64,000 bases of DNA from Alphaproteobacteria bacterium (GTDB taxonomy: Bacteria > Pseudomonadota > Alphaproteobacteria > Thalassobaculales > Thalassobaculaceae), in assembly GCA_022822665.1 (NCBI GenBank), contig JAJEAR010000058.1:1-64000 (forward strand). The letters are read 5' to 3'. Made by a program: the position numbers and the translations under genes. Below, piece by piece: positions 1-7,471 of this stretch. Numbering within the stretch: the first letter of the stretch is position 1; every line of letters starts with the position of its first letter. The notes below the pieces were generated by a model, which was not told where the DNA came from, did not search any database, and worked only from the letters and a program-made list of their open reading frames with translations.

Positions 1-109
1 CATGGACCGCATGGACCCGCAGACACGCGGCGGGGACGGCTCCGATGTCCACCGGATCCTGGCCACGCTGCAGACCGAGTTCCCGCAACTCGCCGACGCG
101 GCCGACTGA
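1..109 (+). CDS. 3' end of an unidentified gene (partial)
   Basis: The frame starting at base 2 is open from the window edge to a TGA at 107-109 and encodes about 35 residues ending in LADAAD. The visible tail has no recognisable domain. It may be the C-terminus of a gene that begins upstream of the window; an in-frame ATG at base 2 cannot be excluded as a start. The following 200 bases up to the permease show no supported gene. Confidence 0.35.
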   Translation, partial: MDRMDPQTRGGDGSDVHRILATLQTEFPQLADAAD

Positions 110-325
110 CCCGCCGCCCGGCCGGGACGGCGATTCCCGGACCGCGCAACCGGCGCCCGGACCGTTTCCCCCGCGAGCGGGCACGGTGCCCGGCGCACGG
201 TTTATCACGTGTGACGGGCCTTCACGCCCTGCGCGCACATGACGGGGCGACAGCCTGACTTGCCGGCCCGGCACCCGCACCACACCATGGCCCGACCTGG
301 GCCGGGAAGAGCGGGAGAACCCGTC

Positions 326-1735
326 GTGCGCGAAGTCCTCTCGTCACTTGCGATCTACGCCGACCGGCGCATGGCCCGCATCCTGCTGCTCGGCGCCATC
401 AGCGGGCTGCCGTGGGTCCTCATCGGCAGCAGCCTCAACCTGTGGCTGAAGGAAGACGGGCTCAGCCGCAGCACCATCGGCTGGGCGGGGCTCATCTTCG
501 GCGTTTACGCCTTCAACTTCCTGTGGGCACCGCTGGTCGACCGGGTACGCTTCCCGTGGCTGTCGCGGCGGATCGGGCAACGACGGGCCTGGATCGTGGT
601 GCTGCAGACGGTCATCCTGGCCTGCCTGGTGCTGTGGAGCGTGTCCGAACCCGCGTCGGGCCTCGCCGGCGTCGTCGCTGTCGGCCTCGCCATCGCCATT
701 GCTTCCGCGACCCAGGACATCACCATCGACGCGCTCAGGATCGAGCAGTTCGGCAGGTCCGAGGACCGGCAGATGGCGGCCGGCGCCGCGGTGGCCGTTG
801 TCGGCTGGTGGAGCGGTTTCAAGCTGGGCGGCATCGTCGCACTGGTCTCCGCGGACACTCTCCAGCAGGCCGGGTTCGCGAACTACTGGCAACTGACCTT
901 CCTGATCATGGGTGTCTTGGTCATCGGGTGCACGCTGGGCCTCGCCATGGTGCACGAGGCGCCGGCTGCCGGGCGCATCGCCGCCCAGGCGGAGGACGAG
1001 CAGCGGCTCGCATCCCGGCTGGCGGTGCCGGGTCCGTTGGGAAGTGCCGCCGTGTGGCTCGCCGCCACGGTGATCGGCCCGCTGATGAGCTTCCTGCGGC
1101 AGAACGGTTTCGCGATCGCCCTGGCGGTGCTCGGGTTCATCTTCCTGTTCAAGGTCGGAGAGGCGTTCCTTGGCCGCATGTCGCTGGTCTTCTTCACGGA
1201 GATCGGGTTTACCAAGTCGGACATCGCGCTGTACTCGAAGGGGTTCGGCTGGATCACCACCATCGCGTTCACCCTGCTCGGCGGCCTGGTCGCAATCCGG
1301 GCAGGCGTGATACCGGCGCTGTTCCTCTCGGGCATCGCGATGGCGGGCACCAACCTGCTGTTCGCGGCCTTGGCCTGGTCCGGCAAGTCGGAGGCGCTGT
1401 TCGCGGTCGCGGTCGTTCTCGACGACCTGACCGGCGCGTTCGCGACCGTCACCTTCGTCGCGTTCATCTCCATGCTCGTGGACCGCACCTACACCGCGAC
1501 CCAGTACGCGCTGCTCGCCTCGATCGGAACCGCGGGCCGGACCCTGCTTGCGGCCTCCTCGGGCGAACTGGTCGACTGGCTCGAGGGGGACTGGGGCACG
1601 TTCTTCGTCATCACCACGCTCATGGTGATCCCGTCGCTCGTCTGCCTGTGGGCGATCCGCAGCGCGCTGCGCGACATGCTCGCGGGCGCCAGGGTCCGGC
1701 TGTTCGGCAAGGGCGCGGGCGGGGAAGCCGGCTGA
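326..1735 (+). CDS. AmpG-like MFS permease
   Basis: A 469-residue, 12-helix major facilitator protein of the inner membrane. The AmpG (PAT) subfamily signature is visible: SLNLWLKEDGLS in the first helix-loop region, FNFLWAPLVDR, and ATQDITIDALRIE in the fourth/fifth helix region. AmpG homologues import muropeptides (GlcNAc-anhydroMurNAc peptides) for cell-wall recycling; that substrate is a family inference, as distant members carry other solutes. The open frame extends upstream to 239, but a GTG at 326 preceded by GGGAGA at 313-318 fits better than the proline-rich upstream stretch. It sits alone ahead of the TRAP locus, with 118 bases separating it from the TAXI gene. No ampC or amidase gene is nearby. 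Confidence 0.82.
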   Translation: MREVLSSLAIYADRRMARILLLGAISGLPWVLIGSSLNLWLKEDGLSRSTIGWAGLIFGVYAFNFLWAPLVDRVRFPWLSRRIGQRRAWIVVLQTVILACLVLWSVSEPASGLAGVVAVGLAIAIASATQDITIDALRIEQFGRSEDRQMAAGAAVAVVGWWSGFKLGGIVALVSADTLQQAGFANYWQLTFLIMGVLVIGCTLGLAMVHEAPAAGRIAAQAEDEQRLASRLAVPGPLGSAAVWLAATVIGPLMSFLRQNGFAIALAVLGFIFLFKVGEAFLGRMSLVFFTEIGFTKSDIALYSKGFGWITTIAFTLLGGLVAIRAGVIPALFLSGIAMAGTNLLFAALAWSGKSEALFAVAVVLDDLTGAFATVTFVAFISMLVDRTYTATQYALLASIGTAGRTLLAASSGELVDWLEGDWGTFFVITTLMVIPSLVCLWAIRSALRDMLAGARVRLFGKGAGGEAG

Positions 1736-1853
1736 CGCACCGCCACGGCGGTATCGGCTGTTCCGTCACATAGGCTGCCGCGCTACCGTGGCCGTGCATG
1801 CGAACGAGTGCCGGCGCCGGTCGGGTGCGGGCGCAAACGGAGGTCCTGCCACC

Positions 1854-2915
1854 ATGAACGCACTGATCAGACGGACCCTGCCGGTCCTGGCCGCCCTGGC
1901 GGCCGGATCGGTCATGGCCACGCCGGTCCATGCCCAGGTCAATCTCTCGGCCGAGGCGTCAAGCCCCGGCAATTCTCCCCACCTCTCGATCATCCACATG
2001 GCCGAAATCGCCAGCGAGGCGGGCATCGCCAACCTGCAGGTGCAGGAAGGCCAGACGCTGACCAACTCGGTCAAGAACGTCGCGGAGGGCAAGACCGACA
2101 TCGCGCCGATGCCGATCATCCTCGGTTTCCTGATGAGCAAGGGACGCGGCCCCTACTCCAAGCTCGGTGACGCGGGCGCGGCACTGGCGGCCAACCTGCG
2201 CGCGCTCTATCCGTACAATGCAGGCGCCTACGGGCTGTTTGCCCACGATTCCGAGAACATCCGTTCATGGGACGACCTGAAGGGCAGGAAGGTGTTCAAT
2301 GGCCCGCCGCGCGGCGCCGCCCTGGTCAACGCCCGCCAGGCCATCCAGCTGGCGGCCGGACTGAAGGACGGGACCGACTACGACGGGTTCCAGGCCAACT
2401 GGGGCCAGCTTGCGACCATCCTGGTCGACGGCTCGGTGGACGCCTTCGTCATCCCCCTCACCTTTCCATCCCAGCGGGTCACGGTGTCGCTGGCGGCCGG
2501 CAAGGTCAGCATAATTTCCACCCCGAAGGCGGTGTTCGAGAGCGAGGCGTTCCAGCGGATCCTGAAAGCGCCGGGCAACGTGCCGATCGTGGTGCCGGAG
2601 GCGGAGATGGGCTACGGCGCCGACCAGGGTGTCACGCTCATTTCGGAGGACGGGGTGTTCCGGGGCATGGGAACGGCGTTCACCGACGTCGTGCACAAGG
2701 ACATGGATACGGACCTCGTCCGCGCCCTGACGGCGGCATACATCGCCAGCATCGACCGGTTGCTGGCGCGGGCACCCTACGTGAAGAACATCGGTCTGGC
2801 CGAACTCGATCCCCAGAAGTCGGGATTCTGCGGCGTCAACCCGGTGAAGTACCACCCGGGCGCCGTCATGGCGTGGGAAGACGCCGGCTACACCGTGCCT
2901 GACTGCGCGAAGTAG
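1854..2915 (+). CDS. TRAP transporter TAXI-family solute receptor
   Basis: A 353-residue periplasmic binding protein. It has a clear signal peptide (MNALIRR, hydrophobic core, VHAQ cleavage region near residue 24) and the TAXI pattern of a gain-of-binding motif early in the mature protein (EGQTLTNSVKNVAEGKTDIA) followed by the two-lobe body. TAXI receptors deliver carboxylated small molecules to fused DctM/DctQ permeases. The start is the ATG at 1854, with GGAGG at 1839-1843, rather than the earlier in-frame start. The permease gene follows after 47 bases, so the two make one transport system. The ligand cannot be read from the sequence; neighbouring aldolase, hydantoinase and peptidase genes suggest an organic acid, lactam or amidated acid. 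Confidence 0.88.
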   Translation: MNALIRRTLPVLAALAAGSVMATPVHAQVNLSAEASSPGNSPHLSIIHMAEIASEAGIANLQVQEGQTLTNSVKNVAEGKTDIAPMPIILGFLMSKGRGPYSKLGDAGAALAANLRALYPYNAGAYGLFAHDSENIRSWDDLKGRKVFNGPPRGAALVNARQAIQLAAGLKDGTDYDGFQANWGQLATILVDGSVDAFVIPLTFPSQRVTVSLAAGKVSIISTPKAVFESEAFQRILKAPGNVPIVVPEAEMGYGADQGVTLISEDGVFRGMGTAFTDVVHKDMDTDLVRALTAAYIASIDRLLARAPYVKNIGLAELDPQKSGFCGVNPVKYHPGAVMAWEDAGYTVPDCAK

Positions 2916-2962
2916 CTGCGCGCCGGCTGGGGCGCTCCCGGACCGGCCGGCCGCTGACCGAG

Positions 2963-5299
2963 ATGTCGGACCCGGGCGAGACCCTCGCTGCCAGGCCGGG
3001 CGGAGCCGGCCGGCTTGCGCTGGTGCTCGGGTTCTGCCTGGTGCTGGTCGGCATGGCCAACACCCAGCCTGCGGTGCCGGGACTCGAGGCGCTGATCCAG
3101 CAGGGGATTGGCGTCGGCGAGTTCAGGATTCGCAGGTTTTCCTACGAGTACCTGTATCCCGCCTGTTTCGTCGTCATGATGACGATCGTGGCGCTGCAGC
3201 ATTCCTTCCTGCGCGCCACGCCCACGCGGCAGCTGCTGCGCCGCCTGGCCTGCGCCTTGATGGACGGTGTGCTGGTGGTCACGGCGGTCGCGATCTCGCT
3301 GGCCTACCTTGTCGAGATCGACTCGGTCTGTCTTGTCGACCAGCTGACCGGCGAGCGCGCCGCCCTCATCGCCCGGGCGCTCGAGGAGGAACGGGAGTTC
3401 GCGGTTCTCTACGGGTTACCCATCCCCGACAGTGTCGACGACCCCGCATGCATCAACACGCTCGGCGTGTGGATCTTTCCGCTGGTCGGAGCCGCGATCA
3501 CGGTGTTCCTCGTCTACAACGTCAGGGTCTGGGGACTGCCGCTGGTGATGGTGGCCATTCTGGTGGCCTGCTACACGCTGCTGACGGTCCTGGTCTGGTA
3601 TCTCTGGGGAGCGGATGACATCAACCGTTACCTGGTGACCAAGCTGGGTGGCGAACCGCGCCAGCTGATCGATGGTCGACCGAACATCCATGACGTCCTG
3701 GTCAACAATGCCCAGGGGCTGCTGGGCAGGTTCATGGGCATCCTGATGAACACGGTGTTTCCCTACATCGTGCTTGGAAGCCTGTTCGGTGCCTCTGCCG
3801 GCGGACGGTCGCTGATCAGGCTGGCGTTTGTGGCCACCCGCCGACTCCGTGGCGGGCCGGCCCATGCCGCCATTGTGAGTTCGGCCATGTTCGGCACCAT
3901 CTCCGGCGGACCGGTGGTCAACGTGCTGTCCACCGGTGTGCTCACCATCCCGATGATGCTGCGCCGCGGGTTCAGCCGGCCCTTTGCCGGCGGGGTCGAG
4001 GCGGCGGCGTCCTCGGGCGGCCAGATCATGCCGCCGGTGATGGGGGTGGCGGCCTTCGTGCTCTCGGCCATGACCGTGGTCCCGTACCGCGAAGTGATCA
4101 TCGCCGCGGTCATCCCCGCCGTCGCCTTCTTCGGCTGCCTGTTCTTCACGGTGGTCTTCCAGGCCCGCAGGCAGGGCATCCGGATCGAGGACGGGATGGA
4201 CGAGGACGTACGGCTCACCCGCGAGGACGCCGTTCACCTGCTGATGATCATCGCGCCGATCCTGCTGATCCTGGTCCTGCTGCTCACGCCGAAGGAAGCC
4301 GTCGGCTGCGGACCGGTCTCCCGTCTGATCGGCATCGCACGGATCGGAGCGGACGGGGCATGTACCCCCGACACCCTGCCGTGGCTGCTGCAGCTGTTCC
4401 AGAACTCGGCCGGGGACGCGGGTTCGGCCGGGTGGTGGGCCTCGGTGCTGCTGATGGGGCTGTTCTTCCTTGACCGGGAAATCCGCGCGGCACCGGGCCG
4501 GCTGGTGCGGGCGCTCGCCGAGGCCGGGGTGCTGGTCAGCACGCTCTACCTGATGTTCCTCGCGGTTTCGGTGATCGACTTCTGCCTGAACTTCACCGGG
4601 CTGTCGAGCTACGTGGCCCGCGACGTCATCCATGCGCTGAACACCTTCGGCCACGCGATCGGCGAACACGGGGTGTTCCTGTTCGCGGCCCTGTTCATGA
4701 CCATGGTGCTGGCCATCCTGCTCGGCATGGGAATGCCGACCGTTCCCGCCTACATCAACGTCGCGCTGCTGATGGGACCGCTGCTTGTCGGACTCGGGAT
4801 TGCGACCTTCACTGCGCACATGTTCATCTTCTACTTCGCGGTGGCCTCCGCCATCACGCCTCCGGTCGCCGTCGCCGCCTTCGCGGCGGCATCGATCTCG
4901 CGTTCGGAGCCGGTGGTGACCGCCGTGGCTGCGGTACGGGCCGGGATCGTTATGTTCGCAATCCCGTTCGTGTTCGCCTTCTACCCGGAACTGCTGCTGA
5001 TCGAAGCGGCGAGGCTTGACCCGGCCGGAAGCGGTATCGCGCACCTGCCAGGCTACGGCCCGGACCTGGCATGGGGAAGCGTCGCCTGGCTGTGCCTGCG
5101 CCTGGTGCTCGCGCTCTACCTGCTGGCGAGCGCACTTGCCCGGTTTGACCGCACCGCGCTGTCGCCGGTCACGAGCGTGGCCCGGCTCGCCTGTGCCGTT
5201 CTGGTCATGGCCGCCCCGGCCGAGCTGCACTGGCCGGCGATCGCCGCCGGCTTCGTGCTGTGTGCGGCGCACAGGCTGCGTACCTCCCCGGCCGGCTGA
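2963..5299 (+). CDS. TRAP transporter fused permease (4TM + 12TM)
   Basis: A 778-residue polytopic inner-membrane protein in which the small DctQ-like domain (first about 210 residues, including the segment rich in VVMMTIVALQH) is fused to the large DctM-like domain. DctM hallmarks are visible: AIVSSAMFGTISGGPVVNVLSTG, SSGGQIMPPVMG and GMGMPTVPAYINVALLMGPLL, followed by SAITPPVAVAAFAAA. This fused layout is the rule for TAXI systems. It imports its solute using the sodium gradient together with the receptor encoded just upstream. A terminal block of about 100 residues past the DctM core holds two or three more hydrophobic segments, also common in this subfamily. Its TGA at 5297-5299 is followed directly by the higB relic. 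Confidence 0.9.
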   Translation: MSDPGETLAARPGGAGRLALVLGFCLVLVGMANTQPAVPGLEALIQQGIGVGEFRIRRFSYEYLYPACFVVMMTIVALQHSFLRATPTRQLLRRLACALMDGVLVVTAVAISLAYLVEIDSVCLVDQLTGERAALIARALEEEREFAVLYGLPIPDSVDDPACINTLGVWIFPLVGAAITVFLVYNVRVWGLPLVMVAILVACYTLLTVLVWYLWGADDINRYLVTKLGGEPRQLIDGRPNIHDVLVNNAQGLLGRFMGILMNTVFPYIVLGSLFGASAGGRSLIRLAFVATRRLRGGPAHAAIVSSAMFGTISGGPVVNVLSTGVLTIPMMLRRGFSRPFAGGVEAAASSGGQIMPPVMGVAAFVLSAMTVVPYREVIIAAVIPAVAFFGCLFFTVVFQARRQGIRIEDGMDEDVRLTREDAVHLLMIIAPILLILVLLLTPKEAVGCGPVSRLIGIARIGADGACTPDTLPWLLQLFQNSAGDAGSAGWWASVLLMGLFFLDREIRAAPGRLVRALAEAGVLVSTLYLMFLAVSVIDFCLNFTGLSSYVARDVIHALNTFGHAIGEHGVFLFAALFMTMVLAILLGMGMPTVPAYINVALLMGPLLVGLGIATFTAHMFIFYFAVASAITPPVAVAAFAAASISRSEPVVTAVAAVRAGIVMFAIPFVFAFYPELLLIEAARLDPAGSGIAHLPGYGPDLAWGSVAWLCLRLVLALYLLASALARFDRTALSPVTSVARLACAVLVMAAPAELHWPAIAAGFVLCAAHRLRTSPAG

Positions 5300-5578
5300 C
5301 CGTCCTGGCGTGCCGCGCAGGATCGAAGCACCGGTTCGCGTGGCAGGGACGGTTCGGAACTGACCGAAGAGCTGCTTGCAAAACTGCGAGCAAGCACGCA
5401 TCTGACGCTGCGTGGATCGCGTCCGGTGCATAGTCCCGGATGCGGTTTCCATGCGTTGCAAGGTCACAACCAGACTTGCTTCACGGGCCATGTGACCGGG
5501 CTGTGGCGCGTCACTTGTGGATTCAGCGATGGCGACGCCTGTGTGCTGCACCGCGAACACTGTCACCAAGAGGCGAGA
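5300..5578 (+). pseudogene. higB-like toxin relic, stop codon lost
   Basis: The frame is open from 5300 and encodes a recognisable but degraded HigB/RelE-type mRNA interferase C-terminal half. From the GTG at 5426, about 43 residues align without gaps to the end of HigB: HALQGH (for HPLKGD), LWRVTCGF (for NWRITFRF) and DGDACVLHREHCH (for NGDAYILNYEDYH). The N-terminal half is barely recognisable and lacks a credible start. The usual stop after the final His is replaced by CAA at 5567-5569, so the frame runs on into the higA-like gene. Many Cys and Trp-side substitutions argue for decay rather than function. Identification rests on recalled family patterns. Confidence 0.55.
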
Positions 5579-5944
5579 ATGTGCCGCGACCCCGACCGCT
5601 GCCCGACGCATCCGGGCGAACTGCTCCGCGAGGACGTGATCCCGGCGACCGGGAAACCGAAGGCCGAAATTGCGAGGATGCTCGGGGTTTCGCGCCAACA
5701 CCTGCATGACCTCCTGGGGGAACGCACACGCGTCAGCCCCGAGGTTGCCGTTCGCCTCGCCAAGCTGTTCGGGAATGCGCCGCTGTTCTGGATCAGGATA
5801 CAGAGCGCCTACGATGCATGGCACGCGGCCCGCGAGGTTGACGTCTCGGCCGTTCCGACGCTGAGCGCCGCTCCCGGGAACTCGACTCCACGAACCGTAT
5901 TCCGATCGTCGTCGGTGGAGGAAGCAAGCGCGGGGAGAACGTCA
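5579..5944 (+). CDS. HigA-family antitoxin-like HTH domain, no own stop
   Basis: Begins with ATG at 5579, preceded by GAGGCGAGA that could serve as ribosome binding site. Residues 9-100 match HigA/VapI-type antitoxins: THPGELLREDVIP, an HTH segment (AEIARMLGVSRQHLHDLL), VSPEVAVRLAKLFGNAPLFWIRIQSAYDAW. HigA proteins normally end about 95-100 residues in; here no stop occurs and the frame continues through a low-complexity linker (about residues 100-122) into the aldolase. It could therefore be made as a HigA-aldolase fusion of 340 residues ending at 6601, or be a non-functional relic with the aldolase initiating at its own ATG. The cognate toxin upstream is degraded. The HTH may have been kept as a local regulator; this is inference. 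Confidence 0.6.
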
Positions 5945-6601
5945 ATGGCTACCGAAACCGATATCCGCAGGGAAATCATCGAGGCGTGCCTCGAACTCAA
6001 TGCAACCGGGCTCAACCAGGGGACCTCCGGGAACATCTCGGTACGCCACGAGGAGCGGATGCTGATCACGCCGTCGGCGACACCCTACAGCGAGATGACG
6101 CCCGAAATGATCGCATCGATGGACCTGTCGGGAGACATGACCTGGTCATGGGACGGACCGCTCGCGCCCTCGAGCGAGTGGCGAATTCACTGGCTGCTCC
6201 TGAAGACCCGGAGCGACATGACGGCGGTGGTGCATGCCCATCCCCCATACTGCACGGCACTCGCCATCCTGCGCCGGTCAATCCCCGCCTGCCACTACAT
6301 GGTCGCGGCCTTTGGCGGGACAAGCGTGCGCTGTGCCGGCTACCACACCTTCGGATCGGCGGAACTGGCGGAGCTGGCCATCGGGGCGCTGGAGGACCGG
6401 ACCGCCTGCCTGCTTGCCAATCACGGCATGATTGCCGGGGGCTGCGGGCTCGCACAGGCGATGTGGCGGGCGGTGGAACTGGAGGCGATTGCGCGCCAGT
6501 ATCACCTCGCGCTGCAGGCGGGCGATCCGGTGATCCTCGGTGACCGGGAAATGGAGGAAACCCTCGCCAGGTTCGCCGGCTACGGCGTTGCCGGCACCTA
6601 G
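5945..6601 (+). CDS. class II aldolase (fuculose-phosphate aldolase family)
   Basis: A 218-residue zinc-dependent aldolase/adducin domain protein, the usual length for L-fuculose-1-phosphate aldolase relatives. Visible active-site elements are GTSGNIS at 27-32, SSEWRIH with Glu78 (the catalytic Glu position), the zinc ligands His98 and His100 in VHAHP, and His160 in ANHGM. Family members cleave or form carbon-carbon bonds with phosphorylated or free hydroxy-aldehydes, or decarboxylate. The start at ATG 5945 follows GGGGAG at 5930-5936, although the frame is open upstream through higA and higB. Together with the following SDR and the hydantoinase-like pair it probably acts on a compound imported by the TRAP system. 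The exact substrate is unknown. Confidence 0.83.
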   Translation: MATETDIRREIIEACLELNATGLNQGTSGNISVRHEERMLITPSATPYSEMTPEMIASMDLSGDMTWSWDGPLAPSSEWRIHWLLLKTRSDMTAVVHAHPPYCTALAILRRSIPACHYMVAAFGGTSVRCAGYHTFGSAELAELAIGALEDRTACLLANHGMIAGGCGLAQAMWRAVELEAIARQYHLALQAGDPVILGDREMEETLARFAGYGVAGT

Positions 6602-6605
6602 GGTT

Positions 6606-6629
6606 CCGCCATCATCCCGCTGATGGCGG
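6606..6629 (+). terminator. perfect 9-bp hairpin after the aldolase gene
   Basis: CCGCCATCA at 6606-6614 and TGATGGCGG at 6621-6629 form a perfect 9-bp stem with a six-base loop, five bases past the aldolase stop. There is no following T-run, so it is a weak terminator or an mRNA-stabilising hairpin rather than a classical intrinsic terminator. Confidence 0.4.
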
Positions 6630-6723
6630 CGAGGCGGGACCCGGACCCCGGCGGTGTCGGACTTGAACGGGCGGGGCCCGCCGTACCACTATTCGCCCGG
6701 CCCACGCAGCAGCCGGAGCACAG

Positions 6724-7470
6724 ATGGATATCACCTTTCCGGGCAAGACCGTCCTCGTCACCGGTGCGGCACGGGGGATCGGCACGGCCATCACCCACGC
6801 CTTTGCCAGGGAAGGCGCCCGGGTGCACGCCACCGACATCGATGTCGCGGCCCTCGAACAGGTCGCGGCCGGCGCCCCGGCTCCGGTCGAATGGCACCGG
6901 CTCGACGTCACCCGGTCACAACAGATTGACGACCTCGTGGCGGCGATCGGGACGGTGGATATCGCTGTGCACGTGGCCGGAGGCGTGCTCGGGCAGACTG
7001 CAGGTCCGCTGGAGGAACTGGGCGACGCGGACTGGCGCGCCATCCAGGCCGTCAACCTTGACGGCGCCTTCCACCTGTCGCGGGCGGTGACGCCGGGCAT
7101 GAAGGCACGGGCGAACGGCCGTATCCTGTTCATCTCGTCCGGGGCCGCGCTCAGGGTGTCGAAGACCGGCCTGCACAGCTACGGGACCGCGAAGACGGCC
7201 CTGCTCGGCCTCGCACGACAGCTTTCCTCCGAACTCGGAGCCTTCGGGATCACGGTTAACACCGTCGCGCCCGGTTTCATGCCGACCTCGCCCGACTACG
7301 TGCGCCAGTGGGACTCCTACGGCCAGGCCGGACAGGAAGCCCTGATCGAGAGCACCGCCATGCGCCGGCTGGGACAACCCGAGGACATCGCCGACGCGGT
7401 CCTGTTCCTGGCATCCGACCGTGCGAGCTGGATCACCGGCCAGACCCTGCCTGTGACCGGCGGACCGTGA
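6724..7470 (+). CDS. short-chain dehydrogenase/reductase (SDR)
   Basis: A 248-residue classical SDR oxidoreductase. The Rossmann nucleotide-binding motif TGAARGIG is at residues 13-20, the HVAGG (NNAG-equivalent) motif near 83, the catalytic Ser near 139, and YGTAK gives Tyr153 and Lys157. The C-terminal PVTGG ending is typical of the FabG-like group. It interconverts a hydroxyl and a carbonyl with NAD(P)(H). The hydantoinase A gene starts one base after its stop, so the two are probably co-transcribed. Its partner aldolase upstream suggests oxidation of a hydroxylated carbon skeleton; the substrate is not known. Confidence 0.88.
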   Translation: MDITFPGKTVLVTGAARGIGTAITHAFAREGARVHATDIDVAALEQVAAGAPAPVEWHRLDVTRSQQIDDLVAAIGTVDIAVHVAGGVLGQTAGPLEELGDADWRAIQAVNLDGAFHLSRAVTPGMKARANGRILFISSGAALRVSKTGLHSYGTAKTALLGLARQLSSELGAFGITVNTVAPGFMPTSPDYVRQWDSYGQAGQEALIESTAMRRLGQPEDIADAVLFLASDRASWITGQTLPVTGGP

Positions 7471-7471
7471 C

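Noticed and set aside
3416..5824. 802-codon open frame on the minus strand opposite the TRAP permease
   Set aside because: The translation is rich in Arg, His, Gln and Asp, lacks domains, and mirrors the high third-position G+C of the real gene; typical antisense shadow in G+C-rich DNA.
5426..5944. functional HigBA toxin-antitoxin pair
   Set aside because: HigB lacks its N-terminal half, a start codon and its stop; conserved tyrosines and aspartates are substituted, so activity is not credible.
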